A model generated the notes under the pieces. The model was not told where the DNA came from. It was given only the letters and a program-made list of their open reading frames with translations, and ran no database searches. Source: Nicotiana tabacum (taxonomy: Eukaryota; Streptophyta; Magnoliopsida; Solanales; Solanaceae). From it: a stretch of 64,000 bases of DNA. Where the stretch lies: the NCBI RefSeq assembly GCF_000715075.1, contig NC_134082.1, forward strand, positions 143,208,948 to 143,272,947. Direction: 5' to 3'. Below, one piece after another: positions 1 to 11,878 of the stretch. Positions within the stretch are counted from its first letter, which is position 1; each line of letters begins with the position of its first letter. Made by a program: the position numbers and the translations under genes.

Positions 1-197
1 TTAGGAAAGCAGTAAATACAACAGTTTTTCATAATTTAAAGCGGTAGAAAAGGAAAGTAATAAAGTAAAGAAAAAAAAAAGACAAGTCAGTTTTGTAATC
101 GAAAAGAAAATTGAATGCTTGAAAGAAATAAACAGATAGTTGCGCATAAAGAAGCATAAATTCACAATAATAGTCTGAAATGGTAAAAGCCTAAAAC
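1..197 (-). mobile_element. Start of internal region of a minus-strand Ogre/Tat LTR retrotransposon, cut by window edge
   Basis: On the minus strand this lies directly downstream of the primer binding site at 198-215, so it is the untranslated leader between the 5' LTR and gag. It is A-rich on the plus strand and I see no coding sequence. The rest of the element (gag-pol and 3' LTR) would lie left of the window. Confidence 0.75.
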
Positions 198-215
198 TCC
201 CCAGCGGAGTCGCCA
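198..215 (-). other. Primer binding site of the minus-strand Ogre/Tat element (tRNA-Arg type)
   Basis: The minus strand reads TGGCGACTCCGCTGGGGA; its complement ends in CCA like the 3' end of a tRNA. Ogre-lineage elements are known to prime from a tRNA-Arg with this signature. It starts three bases after the LTR terminus, which fixes the element's orientation and makes the LTR to its right the 5' LTR. Confidence 0.8.
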
Positions 216-218
216 TGC

Positions 219-3200
219 TGTCGCGCCCCCTTTTTCTCGTAAAATCGGGTTTATGACACTTGGGAGGACAACTCGTTCCCATTTTGGGAATTTGGGTTTG
301 AATTGAAGAGTCGCCTCATAATGATTAAGGTGCATTAGGACACCAAGAAGGTTTGATATGAGTAACCAGAGATTGGGTAAGGGCTTGAAATTATCCCAAG
401 GGGAAGGTGTTAGGCACCCCTCAGGATCCACTAGTGTGGTTCCCGGCCAGACTATTATTCTGAATTAAGGTGCAAATAATATGTAGGCAAATAAAACTTC
501 AAATAAGAGGGGATTTTCACATATTGATTACAAACAAAATTGGAAAGAATTAAAAGGAAGCTGATTTTCTTAAAAGAAATAGTTTGAAATCTATAGAAGA
601 AACAAAGAAACAAAGGGAAAAAGGGGGGGCCTAGGTTTATTAATAATATGGATCACCCACACAATATCCGGTAATCACTCCTCAGTGAGGGGCTACACGA
701 GACGTTATCGCGTGGTTATCATATTCATATCTACCATTTCCTACCCCGTTAAGGTATTAAAGCGCGGAATAGTCTCGTTTTCTTATTGCATACTATTACC
801 CCTCCCAATCCTATCAGTCCCGGAGGCATTTAGGACTACTAATCCTAAGGGGGAGGGATATTAGGCTTATTTGTAGTTTCAAAGGCAAAATTCTAAGGCG
901 ACATACAAAAAATATGTATAGCAAGTTGGGGGGAAGCACATAACAAGTAAAAGGCTTAGATATACCTCCTTGAACAAAGAAAGCACATAATTAGCATGAA
1001 TTTCACATACTGTTTATGGTTTGATTAAAAACTTAATAGTTGAGGCAGACTGATTTATTACATAATTCAGATAAGAAGCCCGAATCAGGCCTGCCAGCTG
1101 GTTGTGGTTAATAGCACAGATTCAGTTTATAACTTCGCCCGAAGGCTTGCCTAAGTGTTGGACAAGGATCCTATAGGCATGGTATCTACTGAATTCAGAA
1201 AACAATAATAATAAATTGAATACGTACTGGTTAAAAAGGTTGTCAGATTATTAAAGAAAGCAAGTTTTTTTTACGAAGGTCATGAGTTCTGCAAATGATG
1301 ATCCTTGTTATTACTGGTTTAGCTCTAGACGTGAATGAAGCGATTCAGATTCGATTAATAATTCCTATAGACATGCTTTCTACGCGTAGTTGGTCAGAAG
1401 CCTTATAGACATGGTAAAAGTGCAGAAACCTTGTAGGTATGATATCTAGGTGCTAAAGACGGGTTTTAACCTCTAAACATGGTATCTAACTAGCAGAATT
1501 TGTTTTAAGATACGAACATAATATCTATATGCAGTTGATTGTTTAAGACCTATGAACATGATTTCTAGATAAAAATGGATATACAAAATTCAGAAGGACC
1601 TATAGGCATATTTTCTATATACATATGCAGAATTCAGAATGACTTATAGGCATTATTTCTATATGAGAGTTGCAGAATACCATGCAAAGGGCATGGTATC
1701 TACCCTTTGCATACATAGTTACCCGCCCTTTTCACTAGCCATCCCCAAGAGTTTATTACAAATTATTACAGCCCAGAATAAAGTAAAATACATCAGAAAA
1801 ATGTAAATAAAAGTACAACCAAAGGAGATCCTGATTCAGACTTCAAAGGAGATCCTGATTCAGACTTCATGTTTGAAATATGAGGTAAACCAACTCCATA
1901 AGATCAAGATCCAAAGCCTTTCTCCCATTCGAGTGTGTCAAAGTTCCCTAAGAGCCTAAAAAAGGACTCCGGGCAATGCTCACACCTAAATTTATTATCA
2001 TATTAGGACAAGTGCAATATGGAAGGGTCAGCCCTCAAGTGTCCAAGTTCAGAGGGAGCTCAAAGGGTCCCAAGGCAAGGCTCACAAGAGAGGGGCGGAA
2101 CTTAAAGACTAAGAGAGTGTGCAAGTGCAGAAACAGAATTCTAAAAGGGGTAAAGGAGAGGGAAAGAACTACAAATAAGTACACATAAGGGGTTCAGGGG
2201 GAATAGGGAAATTGAAAGAGGCAAGGGCAGGTTGTGGGTATGCCCAACAATGGAGAATGCCAGCATACATATAAGCCTGTTAGAACACACTATTTAGAGG
2301 CTAGGATCCCAAGGGATAAAATTTAATTCATAGACAATAATTTGCATATTGTCATGCCTTAAACCATAGCTCAAACACATAGGGGGCAGGGTTTTGGGAT
2401 TCAGAATAGAATAGGCAGAAAGAAATGAGCATGCTAAAGTAAGTGTTGAACTATACAGAAACAGTGAGTAGACATAGATACGAAAGCAGTAACTAAACAC
2501 TTTGTTGTGGTGCTAAAGCTTAAATCAGTGATGGGTGTGCTAATGAAAGAGTCGTGTATTTATAGTGTGAAAAACAGGCAGAAATAAGGAAAGAAAATAA
2601 TTAAGGAACTGGATGTCAATTAAGAATCAATCAACACAAGATTTCCTTTAATTAAGGAATTCAGACTCAAAAGGTAAAACTATTTAAGGAAAGAATTCAA
2701 ATAAACATCTTGTGCAAAGTAGGCAATTAGGGGTAAATACATAGAAGTTTATTTTAGGGGCAGAGCTTTGAAATACACGGTTGCATAAATAAGGTAAGAG
2801 AAATCAATTAGTAGCCAGTAAATCAACGATCAGATATTTTGTAATCACTGGTCCATGAATGAACCAAGTTAGAAATGCTGAGAAAGGTTTTTAACTTAAG
2901 TCGAGTAACAGGGCAGTCAGCAAACAAGGAAAAAAATCAATCAAACTTATACAAAAGGAAGTCTGAAATTAATCAAAAATTGAAATCCCTTTTAGAGGGA
3001 AGTTCAGCACATATAAAGAGCACACAAGTATTAGGCATGCGAAAAGGGGTCAAGTAAAAGTTCTTATAGAGTTAAGCAAAAGTCGGAATCATATGAATAA
3101 ACAAAATTGAAACAATGATTTTGAAACTTAATGAAGCAGTAAATGAAACAACTCTAGGAACTCAAATAGGTACAAAAGATTAGGGTTTTTGAAATCAGGC

Positions 3201-4782
3201 AAGTTCACAGATGAAGCACAAGCAAATCACATAACCAATGGTCTCAAAACTTAGATGAACCCCCAAATTCTAGGGTTTTTACCATCAATCGAGTGTAGAG
3301 GTGAGAGGACAAGCAATCAAGGAAAAGATACTAATCGAAATAGGTTCAGAGGTCTCAGAAAGAAACTGAGACCCTCAGCATGCTCTTTCAGTAGTAGAAA
3401 CTTATGAGAAGCATAGTAAAAGAACAACATGCGAGACACAGTAAAAGAAACATAGTAGAAGAAGCTAATGAGAAACATAGTAGAAGAAACTAATTAAGAA
3501 CACAATAGCAGAAACTTAAAAAAACATAGTAGAGGAAACTGATAAGAAAATGGTAGTAGAAACTTAATGATAACACAGTAGAAGAAACGTAGTAGAAGAA
3601 ACACAAAGAACACAGTAGAAGAAACATAGTAGAAGAAGCACACAAAAGAAAAAGAAAAATCAGAGAAACATCTAAAAATCCTAGATCGGAAAATAAAGGC
3701 TTTGAAAGCATAAATTTTGAAAGAAATATCATAAAATTGTTTAAAAGCTTAGGGAAAACATGGATCTAGAACAGATCTACAGAGATCAGAAAAACCTCAA
3801 AAGCTAGGGTTTCAGAGAAACTCAAACGGTGAGAAAGGCTTGGATCTAAGCAGGAGAAGTCGAGGCCAGGCTCGAAACAGACATGGATTGCCGGAGCAAG
3901 GCCGGAGATGGCCGTGAAACTTGAATCAACAAGGGTCTGGGCCCAACTCTTCGTGTTCAAGTCATGAAACTTCAGTAACCAAGCATGAAGAGCCATAGAA
4001 GGCTAGTGGGTGGTGAAACCACCATGGATTCAGGCCAGGAGGTGGCCGTAAAAGATGGATGGAACTCATCGGAGAGGAGGGGAAGGGGGAAGGTTCTAGA
4101 GAGAACTAGAGATAGAGAGAGAGTCGGTTGAGTGAAGAATGAGAGGGGTCTTGGAGGGTCGTTTGGTTTAATTGTTAAGGGCGGACTGGACCGTTGATCA
4201 AAAATGATCAACGGCCAGGATTTAAACTGGGTTGGGTCGGGTAGATTTAGGATTAGGCTTGGGTCTTGGGTTGGTTTAATTTGGGTTGGGAATTTGGTTT
4301 AATCAGACCAAATGTGGCTATAAGTTAAATAGCCCCTTTTCCCCTTTTATTTAAAAAAATAATAAACAAATTTCTGAAAACAAATTAAAAGCACTAAAAT
4401 GACTTATAAAGTATATTTATCAATTTAAAAATACAAAATCCCATTTTATAAACATGAGATGGATTTAAACATAAAAATGGCTAATATTGCAATTATGCAA
4501 TTTTATTCTTAAAAATGCCAAATAAATTTGTAAAAATGTGTGAAAAAATATATTATCTATATTTTAATATAAACATGAGAATCCAATAAATAAATCAGCA
4601 AAATGATAATTTGGGGATAATTATTGGGTTTTTATTGATAAAATAAGGCAGTAAATTGATTTGAAAATCTTTAAAAAATTAAGAAAATAATGTAACCTTG
4701 GGATATACTTATAAATGCATATACATGCTATTTTGAAAGGTGTTTTGCATATAAAAAATACAGGAAAAATTGGGTATCAACA
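219..4782 (-). mobile_element. 5' LTR (about 4.56 kb) of a minus-strand Ogre/Tat retrotransposon
   Basis: On the minus strand it begins TGTTGATACCCAATTTTTCC at 4782 and ends in GCGCGACA at 219, next to the primer site. The very long LTR is typical of Ogre/Tat elements. It is homologous in the same order to the plus-strand LTR at 57310-62041: both share the TGTTG start, a block around the phrase GGCCGTTGATCA, a run of imperfect repeats with the core CTATAGGCATG (here about 1160-1700) and a conserved terminal block (162-460 here, about 61790-62041 there). Short reading frames inside are not coding. It truncates the older element on its right at 4783. Confidence 0.85.
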
Positions 4783-4783
4783 A

Positions 4784-5410
4784 GGGGTTGTTGCAGAGTG
4801 TCAATATCTTCAGGGGAAACTGAGGTCGATACAGTCTGAGATAGATCAGAATCTTATCAGGGTCAAGGCGATGAGCGTGGAGTGGATAGGGAAATTGGAC
4901 GAGTTGGAGAGAAAGGTTGTTGGGTTGGAGAACATCGAGAGTGCCTGGTCATCGGCTTCGGCTAGGGCGGCAGCTCTGGAGAACACTATCTGTGTCCTCT
5001 GATCTGAGCAGGAATCGGAGAGGGCGACGACCACGCTAAGGGAGGTGAGGCTCGAGGAACGTATTGGAGAGATTGACCGGGAGGCATCGACCTTAAGGGA
5101 CCGGGTCGCTGCTCTTGAGGCCGAAAAGGAGCAATTATTGGCTCAAGTCGAATCTTCCTCCACTGTTGTTCCCCGTAATTTGCACGAGCTTTGGGTTCAT
5201 GCTGAAGCCCAGTGGGACATATATAAGAGTTTGTGGAAGGCGGGCAATGTTACTGAGGCCGCATATAAAGGAGCACACGCGAAGGCACGAGAGGCTCATG
5301 TTAACTGTGGATATGACTCTGTGACGCCGAAAGCTGATAAGGGCGCGGATGATGAGGGAGGATTTCCTGGAGATGGTGGTGAAGAGGGTGGTAGTGATGG
5401 TGCCGAGTGA
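4784..5410 (+). pseudogene. Antisense coiled-coil extra ORF of the Tat/Retand-like element
   Basis: One plus-strand reading frame runs from the Ogre/Tat junction to a TGA at 5408-5410, broken only by an in-frame TGA at 5000-5002. Its 5' end is cut off by the insertion. The product is mostly heptad-like helix rich in E, R, L and A (around LEERIGEIDREASTLRDRV), followed by a block containing LHELWVHAEAQ and an acidic glycine-rich tail (DDEGGFPGDGGEEGG). It runs opposite to the element's own transcription. I recognise the block as recurring in Solanaceae retroelement-derived proteins, but its function is unknown. The internal TGA could be a CGA-to-TGA change; together with the missing start this makes it a pseudogene. 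Confidence 0.6.
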
Positions 5411-5847
5411 AAGAATTGTTGTCTTTGTCTCTCTCCTTTTTGATTGTTTTTTTTCTTGGACTCCGTTGGTTTTAGTCGTATGTAATCTACGGCTGTTTGC
5501 GTAGTAGCTTTGTATAAAGAGGAATTTTCCATTGTCATATGCCTCCTGTACTTCTTTTCTTGTTTTCTCTTCATAACTTTGGTGCAAAGAAGTAGATTTC
5601 CGCGTGGTGAGTTCCCGACTCTTAGGGAATTTAATGTCACACGGGTTGAGTAGAACCTTGATGACGGCTTTGGATGATGGGACGGTGCTTTCGAACTTGT
5701 GTCGAGGTGCTGTCCCATCATAGTGCGAATGGTATCAAACTTTTTTCTAATAGAGACCTTAGCCGTAGGGATGTTACTTTCGAGCTTATATCGAAGTATT
5801 ATCCCGTCGTGAGTCCCAGTTTTCTTTCCCTCTCTCTTCCTTTTTTT
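5411..5847 (-). mobile_element. Leader of the Tat/Retand-like element with degenerate copies of the 91-bp repeat
   Basis: No coding sequence is supported. About 5640-5820 contains older divergent versions of the array unit (phrases such as GGATGTTACTTTCGAGC and TATTATCCCGTCGT), so the array next door was probably amplified from a wider repetitive field. Confidence 0.5.
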
Positions 5848-6776
5848 TTGGATGGCCCCTGGCCTCTAGGATCTTCGAACCTTTTCTTCGGCAATGTCCT
5901 TTGACCTTAAGGGTGTTATTTCGAACATTCGTCGAAATATTAACCCGTCGTTGTTCGATCGAGGTTATACTCTTCTTTTTGGTGAAGGCCTTTGGCCTTA
6001 AGGGTGTTATTTCGAACTTTCGTCGAAATATTAACCCGTCGTTGTTCGATCGAAGTCGAACTCTTCCTTTTGGCAAAGGCTCTTGGCCTTAAGGGTGTTA
6101 TTTCGAACTTTCGTCGAAATATTAACCTGTCGTTGTTCGATCGAGGTCGAACTCTTCTTTTTGGCGAAGGCCTTTGGCCTTAAGGGTGTTATTTCGAACT
6201 TTTGCCAAAATATTAACATGTCGTTGTTCGATCAAGGTCGAACTCTTCTTTTTGGCGAAGGCCTTTGGCCTTAAGGGTGTTATTTTTAACTTTCGTCGAA
6301 ATATTAACCCGTCGTTGTTCGATTGAGGTCGAACTCTTATTTTTGGCGAAGTCCTTTGGCCTTAAGGGTGCTATTTCGAACTTTCATCGAAATATTAACC
6401 TGCCGTTGTTCGATCGAGGTCGAACTCTTCTTTTTGGCGAAGGCCTTTGGCCTTAAAGGCGTTATTTTAAACTTTCGTCGAAATATTAACCTTTCATTGT
6501 TCAATCAAGGTCAAACTCTTCTTTTTGGCGAAGGCCTTTGGCTTTAAGGGTGTTATTTCGAACTTTCGTCGAAATATTAACCCGTCGTTGTTCGATCGAG
6601 GTCAAACTCTTCTTTTTGGCGAAGGCCTTCGGCCTTAAGGGTGTTATTTAGAACTTTTGTCGAAATATTAACCCGTTGTTGTTCGATCGAGGTCGAACTC
6701 TTCTTTTTGGCGAAGGCCTTTGGCCTTAAGGGTATTATTTCAAACTTTCATCAAAATATTAACCCGTCGTTAGTCC
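5848..6776. repeat. 91-bp tandem array, about 10 copies
   Basis: Successive copies of a 91-bp unit carry the phrases GGCCTTAAGGGTGTTATTTC, GAACTTTCGTCGAAATATTA and GTTCGATCGAGGTCGAAC. Each unit includes short palindromes (TTCGNNNNTTCGTCGAA and GTTCGATCGAGGTCGAAC). The period is not a multiple of three, so the chain of similar short ORFs in it (each MALRVLFRTFVEILT-like) is an artefact of repetition. Confidence 0.95.
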
Positions 6777-7574
6777 CGATTTTTTAAAGAGTTGGGTATC
6801 TTCTAGGGGAGTCCCAGTTCGCCTGATTTTATTTGCATCGGGGCGTGTGATGTCGGAGAGCAAAAAACGTTGTTGTTTTGCTCACATTCATTTCACGCAC
6901 ATATTGGAGTTTCCCTGTCTCACATTTTCGCTTTCCGGTCTGGAGATGTCAATGGTGGGTAGGACGATGGATTACACTTTGACCTCAGGGATTTCCCCTC
7001 GCCGGCCCGGTCTTTAAGTCCCCGGGAAGGCTCTCTTGGGACACCTTCTTGGTGAGGGAGAGGGTGTATCACTTAAGGGGTGTCATTTCCCAGAAGTTGG
7101 GTTTGTCTGGTGGACGATATTTCGGTTGTTTTGTAATAATTTCCCATTCTTCAGTTGGGATGTTTCCTTGCTCGCTCGCCGCGCGGTGCATGCGTTCTTG
7201 TTTGAGCAAACAACAGAAGGTATGCCAGGATGATATTCTCCTTATCCCGATCCGAAGAGTTGGTGAATGAAGGTGGATCTGTGGTGTTGCTCGCTTTGCA
7301 TGGCATTTCAATGGTTGATAGGGGTGATGTTTTCTGAATTTGATAACCGTATTCAGCTCTTTTTCCCTCCATTTTTTGTGCTTTTGTCCTGTGCAAGCTA
7401 GGCTCATTTTGGCTGGTTCATGGGATGTCCGGCGTGCGTGGGAGGATGTTGGTCTGCTTGTGTATAGCATCATGATCTAGGTTGGCGTGTGAGGTTCACT
7501 TACCGTTCTTTTCGGTGGGTGATCATGTTTCTGATTTTTGATCTGGAGAAGACTAAGAAGTTTTCACTAAGAAA
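6777..7574 (-). mobile_element. 5' leader of the Tat/Retand-like element
   Basis: This is the stretch between the array and the primer site. It is mixed-composition DNA with no reading frame that resembles a known protein on either strand. Confidence 0.45.
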
Positions 7575-7592
7575 TCTCCACAGATAGCGCCA
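7575..7592 (-). other. Primer binding site of the Tat/Retand-like element
   Basis: The minus strand reads TGGCGCTATCTGTGGAGA, three bases from the LTR end. This is close to the TGGCGCCGTCTGTGGGGA-type site common in plant Ty3/gypsy Tat elements. The complement ends in CCA. Confidence 0.7.
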
Positions 7593-7595
7593 AAT

Positions 7596-8129
7596 TGTTT
7601 GACCAAAATATATCGAAACCTTTTTTATTAAATCAATTAATGAAGATAAAGAGGTAAATCTTAGTCAAACATAATAAACTTCAGATCCATAAACAAGTCA
7701 GAAAATAATGCATAAGATGAAATAGAGGCGATCAATCTTATTGAGGTTTTTCATTTCTTCTCTTACAAATCGATAGAGATGACTGTTTTACATAATCAAT
7801 GGAAGATTGCTTTGTCTTCTTTTTTCTAAGAAGATTACAGGGGAGAGGAAAGAGAGAGGGCCCAAAAAGCCCCCTTCCATGGAAGGTTCCCTCTCTATAT
7901 ATAGTTTTGGAATCCTTACTATGTTCTTGGGTCAATGCACTTTCATACCACGTCCGCTTTCGTCGTTCCCTGAGTATTGTTCTTTGACTTGGCGGGTATT
8001 GTGAGTACGGGGTTTGGAGCAAACCATGTCGTCTTCCACTATCTCGCCGCTTGGACGGGATCTCGGTCGGGTCGACCGCAGTTTTGACCAATACAGGTAG
8101 ACCACTACATTTGCTATTTACAGGTCTCA
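7596..8129 (-). mobile_element. 5' LTR of the Tat/Retand-like element
   Basis: On the minus strand the LTR ends TTTTGGTCAAACA next to the primer site. The far boundary is uncertain: TG starts are possible at 8109, 8122 or 8129, because the partner LTR is not in the window. A TATATATAG box lies near 7896-7904 (plus-strand coordinates). The short frames inside are not coding. Confidence 0.6.
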
Positions 8130-8149
8130 TATTATGTATTGTGTTTCTC

Positions 8150-8400
8150 TTTTACACGCCCTTTAAGAAATAATTAATTAGGAAATGGATTGGACTATTC
8201 TATCCTTATTTATGTCTTAGATATAATCTCTATTCATTGAATATTTATTCTATTTATGTCTTATCCCATCTTCAAGAACAATTATTACTAAGAGTAAAAA
8301 AGGAAAAAAATAATTAATTTTGTCTTGAACTTCTAAAATAATAAATAATTTGAGATAACTATTTTTAGTAACCACGACTGTTAATATAAGACGGAGGGAG
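8150..8400. mobile_element. Partial Stowaway-like MITE
   Basis: The right end reads GACGGAGGGAG followed by TA, the classic Stowaway terminus (inverted CTCCCTCCGTC) and dinucleotide target. The interior (TTAAGAAATAATTAATTAGG) is a phrase I know from Solanaceae Stowaway MITEs. The left terminal repeat is not recognisable, so the copy is 5' truncated or its start lies in eroded sequence after the LTR. Confidence 0.65.
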
Positions 8401-8402
8401 TA

Positions 8403-10370
8403 GCATCACTTCTTTTTTTGGCTTTTCGAATACTTAAAACCTTTTTAGTAGATGAAATTACGCTCCCATTTGGACATAGATTTTCTTTACTTTTTTCAAC
8501 AACAAAAAAAGTAAAATTTTATTTGTTCATGAAATTTAATCTTTTTTTTTAATTGAAGAACAATTTACAAGTTCCAAAAACTGATTTGGGCCAGTTTTAG
8601 GGCATGTCCAAACACAACTTCAACTTTCAAAAATATTTTTCAATACAACTTAAAAAACAATTTCAAGTTTCAGCCAAATCTAGTCCTAGCACGATAGCAC
8701 CTACTCAATTAGGTGGCTAACAGGCATAAATCAGAAAGGATTAGGGTTCCCTTAACCTTACACATGCTGGTGTGGAAACATTCCATGTTATAGATCTTAC
8801 CATCTTGATGTATAGTTACCCAACTCATGCCCTGCTAACAAAAATGGCAATTTGCTTATTGAATGAGCGTGAAAATGAATCGTACTTTGAGAGTATTAAC
8901 AGACACATCTTCTTCTTTTTCCTTCTAAACTTGAAGATTCTCTTTTGTGCGGATGATTGTGTTTTGTAGCTATGTTTGTAGATATCCATTAGTCTTTACA
9001 GCATATAGTTTGTGATTATCATTTTGCATCTCCGCTATTTTAATTTCAAAGATTCTCTCAAACACTTCCTTAATTTCTAGTAGCATTTTCAACATGAATT
9101 TTCCCTCTTTTAATTATATTTGGTTGGAGTAAACCAATAAGAGAAAATTAGTTGATCCCTTAAACTCTTCCATACTTGAGATTTTACTGGCTATAGCTCT
9201 TTTTAACTCTTATCCTTAACTCAGAAGTAGGCGTAATTTGCATAGAATATTAAATAATTTTTTATCTCTAATAGTAAGTTGCATTGCAGAATTAAGGACG
9301 ATTTATAGTTGTCAAATACTTGGCTGGACATAACGGACAAATCGTGGTTTTTATGTTTATCAAACAAAATTTGCATGGCATAGTAGTGTTTTCTGATCGA
9401 TGACTATTTCTTATTTAAAGTCAACGGTATTACGTCGAAACTAGGAGATAAGCTGATCGTAGGTACCACGCCGGAATCATTATCTAATAACTGCATATCA
9501 AACTAAAAGTAAGACCAATTTCCTTTTCTCAATATCTGATGTAATTATTCTGTAGAAAATCCACGCTCAAATACCATCTTCAGCCTAACTAGTTTGAAAA
9601 GTATTAGTCCCTGCTCAAGGATAGAGGTCCCAAGCTGGATTTAATTGACTACCAGGTTAAGGTAAGACTCGTGCATAGTTTTTTTTTTTTTTTTTTTGGC
9701 TAAACTTGTGCATAGTCATGCTAATAAAAGACTCTTAAATTAGTTTTTTTGGAAAAATAATATTATATAGTCGCTGTAAAAATAATAGTCAAAAATGTAT
9801 AAAAATTATATATTTTTTGTATATATATACATTTTGTATGTTATATACAAAAATTATATAAATTTTATACACTTTTTCAACTATCAGATATAAATAGTTT
9901 CTGATACGGGATAAAAATAATAATATATTCTTTTTTTACCAACATGCTACATTTGTCACTCTTTATAATTGCAGTACACAGAAAAATAAATATACACCAA
10001 TTCAGCTTAGTTACCTTTATTAGATATGTGTCTATCTTCCGTATCTACAGTATCAAGACGCCCAATTTTTTTTATATAGAAGTGGGTAAGAGGTCGCAAC
10101 CACAACCTCCTAATTACTTATGAGCAAAATGATCATATGTTAAAAAAGGCAGCAGAGATCTAATGGTTCTACACAAACTTGATGAATTGAAAGCTGAAAT
10201 TGATTGAGCATCCAACAATAAACCATTATTTATTGACATTGATTTACAAAAGCAACAGAGTAGTGCATAAAACCAATACAACCATTTCAATCATACACAT
10301 AGCAAACAATGATATACACTTAAGCACAATACAAATATATGGTATATGACTGTACGTAGATTGAATTGCC
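8403..10370. other. Intergenic region downstream of the three-exon gene
   Basis: No gene is supported. About 8460-8690 may be an eroded MITE: CCCATTTGGACATA at one end and GGGCATGTCCAAAC at the other form a weak inverted pair. About 9410-9670 is similar to 13250-13600 and belongs to the duplicated block. A poly-T run at 9679-9698 and an AT-rich palindromic patch at 9750-9910 separate that block from the gene. Confidence 0.5.
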
Positions 10371-11878
10371 TTAGAATATGCCGAAAGTGCTTGTAACTGG
10401 TGGAGGAGGAGCCTTGTAGCAATATAGTTGTGGAATATAAGTGGAACCTTGGCGTTCCATGGACTTCACAGCAGGTTGGTTTAGATATGCATACTTGCTC
10501 TTTGTCCACCTGCAAATCTCAGAAATATATATATATACTATAAAAAAATGCTTTTGCTTTAAAACAAATGAAAGACAATGATATCATATAGCAGATCAAA
10601 TCCTAACATAATGATCTAAAATGTGTTAAAAGTCTCTAGCACTTACCAGTCTTTTATACCGACTCTCTTCTCCTTTATGTTGTCATCAATTTTGGAGATG
10701 TTCTCAGTTGCCATTTCATTCTCCTTGTCTTCATCATCCTGCTTTAAGGAATCCACAAACTGTTTGTAGTCCTCCTCCTTAATACAACAGACAATACGGA
10801 AGCAAGTTAATTAGAAATACTGGAGTCTAAATCAAATACTAATTAGGACGCTGCTAATTTATGAGGAAGCCCGGTGCACAAAACATCTCGTATTCACCAC
10901 GAGGGTGTGATGTAGGGAGCTGATAAGTATAGATGACAGGCAAGATATAGTGTGTTGTCAATTGACCGGTCAAAATCTACTCTTCCAAATTCATCTTGAC
11001 AGTTTCCATGGAAATAGTGCAGAGATTGGGACAAGGGAAAAAAAATGGTAATAAAAGTCAGGTCATTGACATTAGCTATACATATCACAAAGTGCAGCTT
11101 ACGCATCTCATTAAAGATTCAAGAGGTGGGGAATGGTATCTTTTCTTAACTTATTTTATATTCCTATATATATTAGACAGAAAACAACAGTAGATATTCA
11201 TCCAAAACATTTTTAATCATTCAATCTTGTAGTGGCCTACTGGGCCCATAAGAAGAATCCAAGTGTAGTGTTATATAGTGTATATAATAATGCAACGTAA
11301 TAACCATTGCTTGTGGACATCGTCCTTCAATTAACTATTATTATTGGCCCTTCGGATGAATATGACTTCTAAGGAATCTTATTGATAGGAAAACACGCAA
11401 AGAAAATGGAGCACTCAATATTTCTTACGTACTATTTATCTAGTCTTGAGTATGAAAAATTAGCGAAGTCATCTATTGTGTGATTTGACATGTCTCCTAC
11501 TTTCTAATACCATATTTGGCCAAATTTTTTTGGGCCAAAATCAGTTTTCAAAAGCTTGATCAAACACTTCAAAAGTATTATCAAAATCCTTGCAATGAGA
11601 AAAAATAAACTTTAACCAAGTAAATAAATCAAAACCCTGAATTCTAAAACAATAAGGTTGTTTCCTATAGTTCTGATTCATCTGTCAAAAACTGTAGGAA
11701 TTTACACGTTTTAACTCATCACTATTTTAATGGAATTGATATGAAACATTACCGAGAAATTGCGTGCCCTGATACGGGCTGCAGCCTTAATAGCATCAAG
11801 GAAATGATCTTCTTCAGTTTTGCGCTTCTGCTTCCAATACTTAGCAATCTCCTGTTTGGTCAGGCTTGGTGCTGCCAT
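10371..11878 (-). CDS. Three-exon gene for a 131-residue plant-specific protein of unknown function
   Basis: The coding exons on the minus strand are 11878-11753, 10777-10647 and 10509-10371. They total 396 bases with intact GT-AG introns, and the phases join cleanly (0, then 2). I chose the ATG at 11878 because the product starts MAAPSLTKQEIAKYWKQKR, typical of this family, although the frame stays open upstream to 12121. The protein has a charged helical N-terminus (EEDHFLDAIKAAARIRARN), an acidic lysine-rich middle from exon 2 and a conserved-looking C-terminus (KDWWTKSKYAYLNQPAV, then a proline run, ending STFGIF). There is no signal peptide or membrane segment. I recognise a small land-plant family from memory but know no biochemical role. 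A decayed duplicate lies at 23429-25030 in the same orientation. It could be expressed, since no lesion is visible. Confidence 0.88.

Larger units (their letters stand above)
4783..8129 (-). mobile_element. Truncated Tat/Retand-like LTR retrotransposon, minus strand: 5' LTR, primer site and leader
   Basis: A primer site at 7575-7592 beside an LTR end at 7596 shows that the 5' LTR is on the right and the element runs leftward. Between the primer site and the break at 4783 are a leader, a 91-bp tandem array and a coiled-coil reading frame running antisense to the element. Some plant Tat-lineage elements are known to carry extra antisense ORFs and amplified tandem repeats, so I infer this lineage. 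No gag or pol remains in the window, because the Ogre/Tat LTR ending at 4782 interrupts it. Confidence 0.7.

Noticed and set aside
198..215. tRNA gene fragments suggested by CCA-ending sequences (also 7575-7592 and 40932-40949)
   Set aside because: Each is an 18-base primer site next to an LTR end; no cloverleaf or promoter boxes are present.
5901..6547. A ladder of similar 63-74-codon ORFs (MALRVLFRTFVEIL...) as a repeat-protein family
   Set aside because: They come from a 91-bp tandem repeat whose period is not a multiple of three. Each ORF is one unit read in a shifted frame, with no start context or domain.
9679..9698. Poly-T tract as the tail of a minus-strand retroposon (also 26911-26932)
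   Set aside because: No element body or target duplication could be recognised next to either tract.
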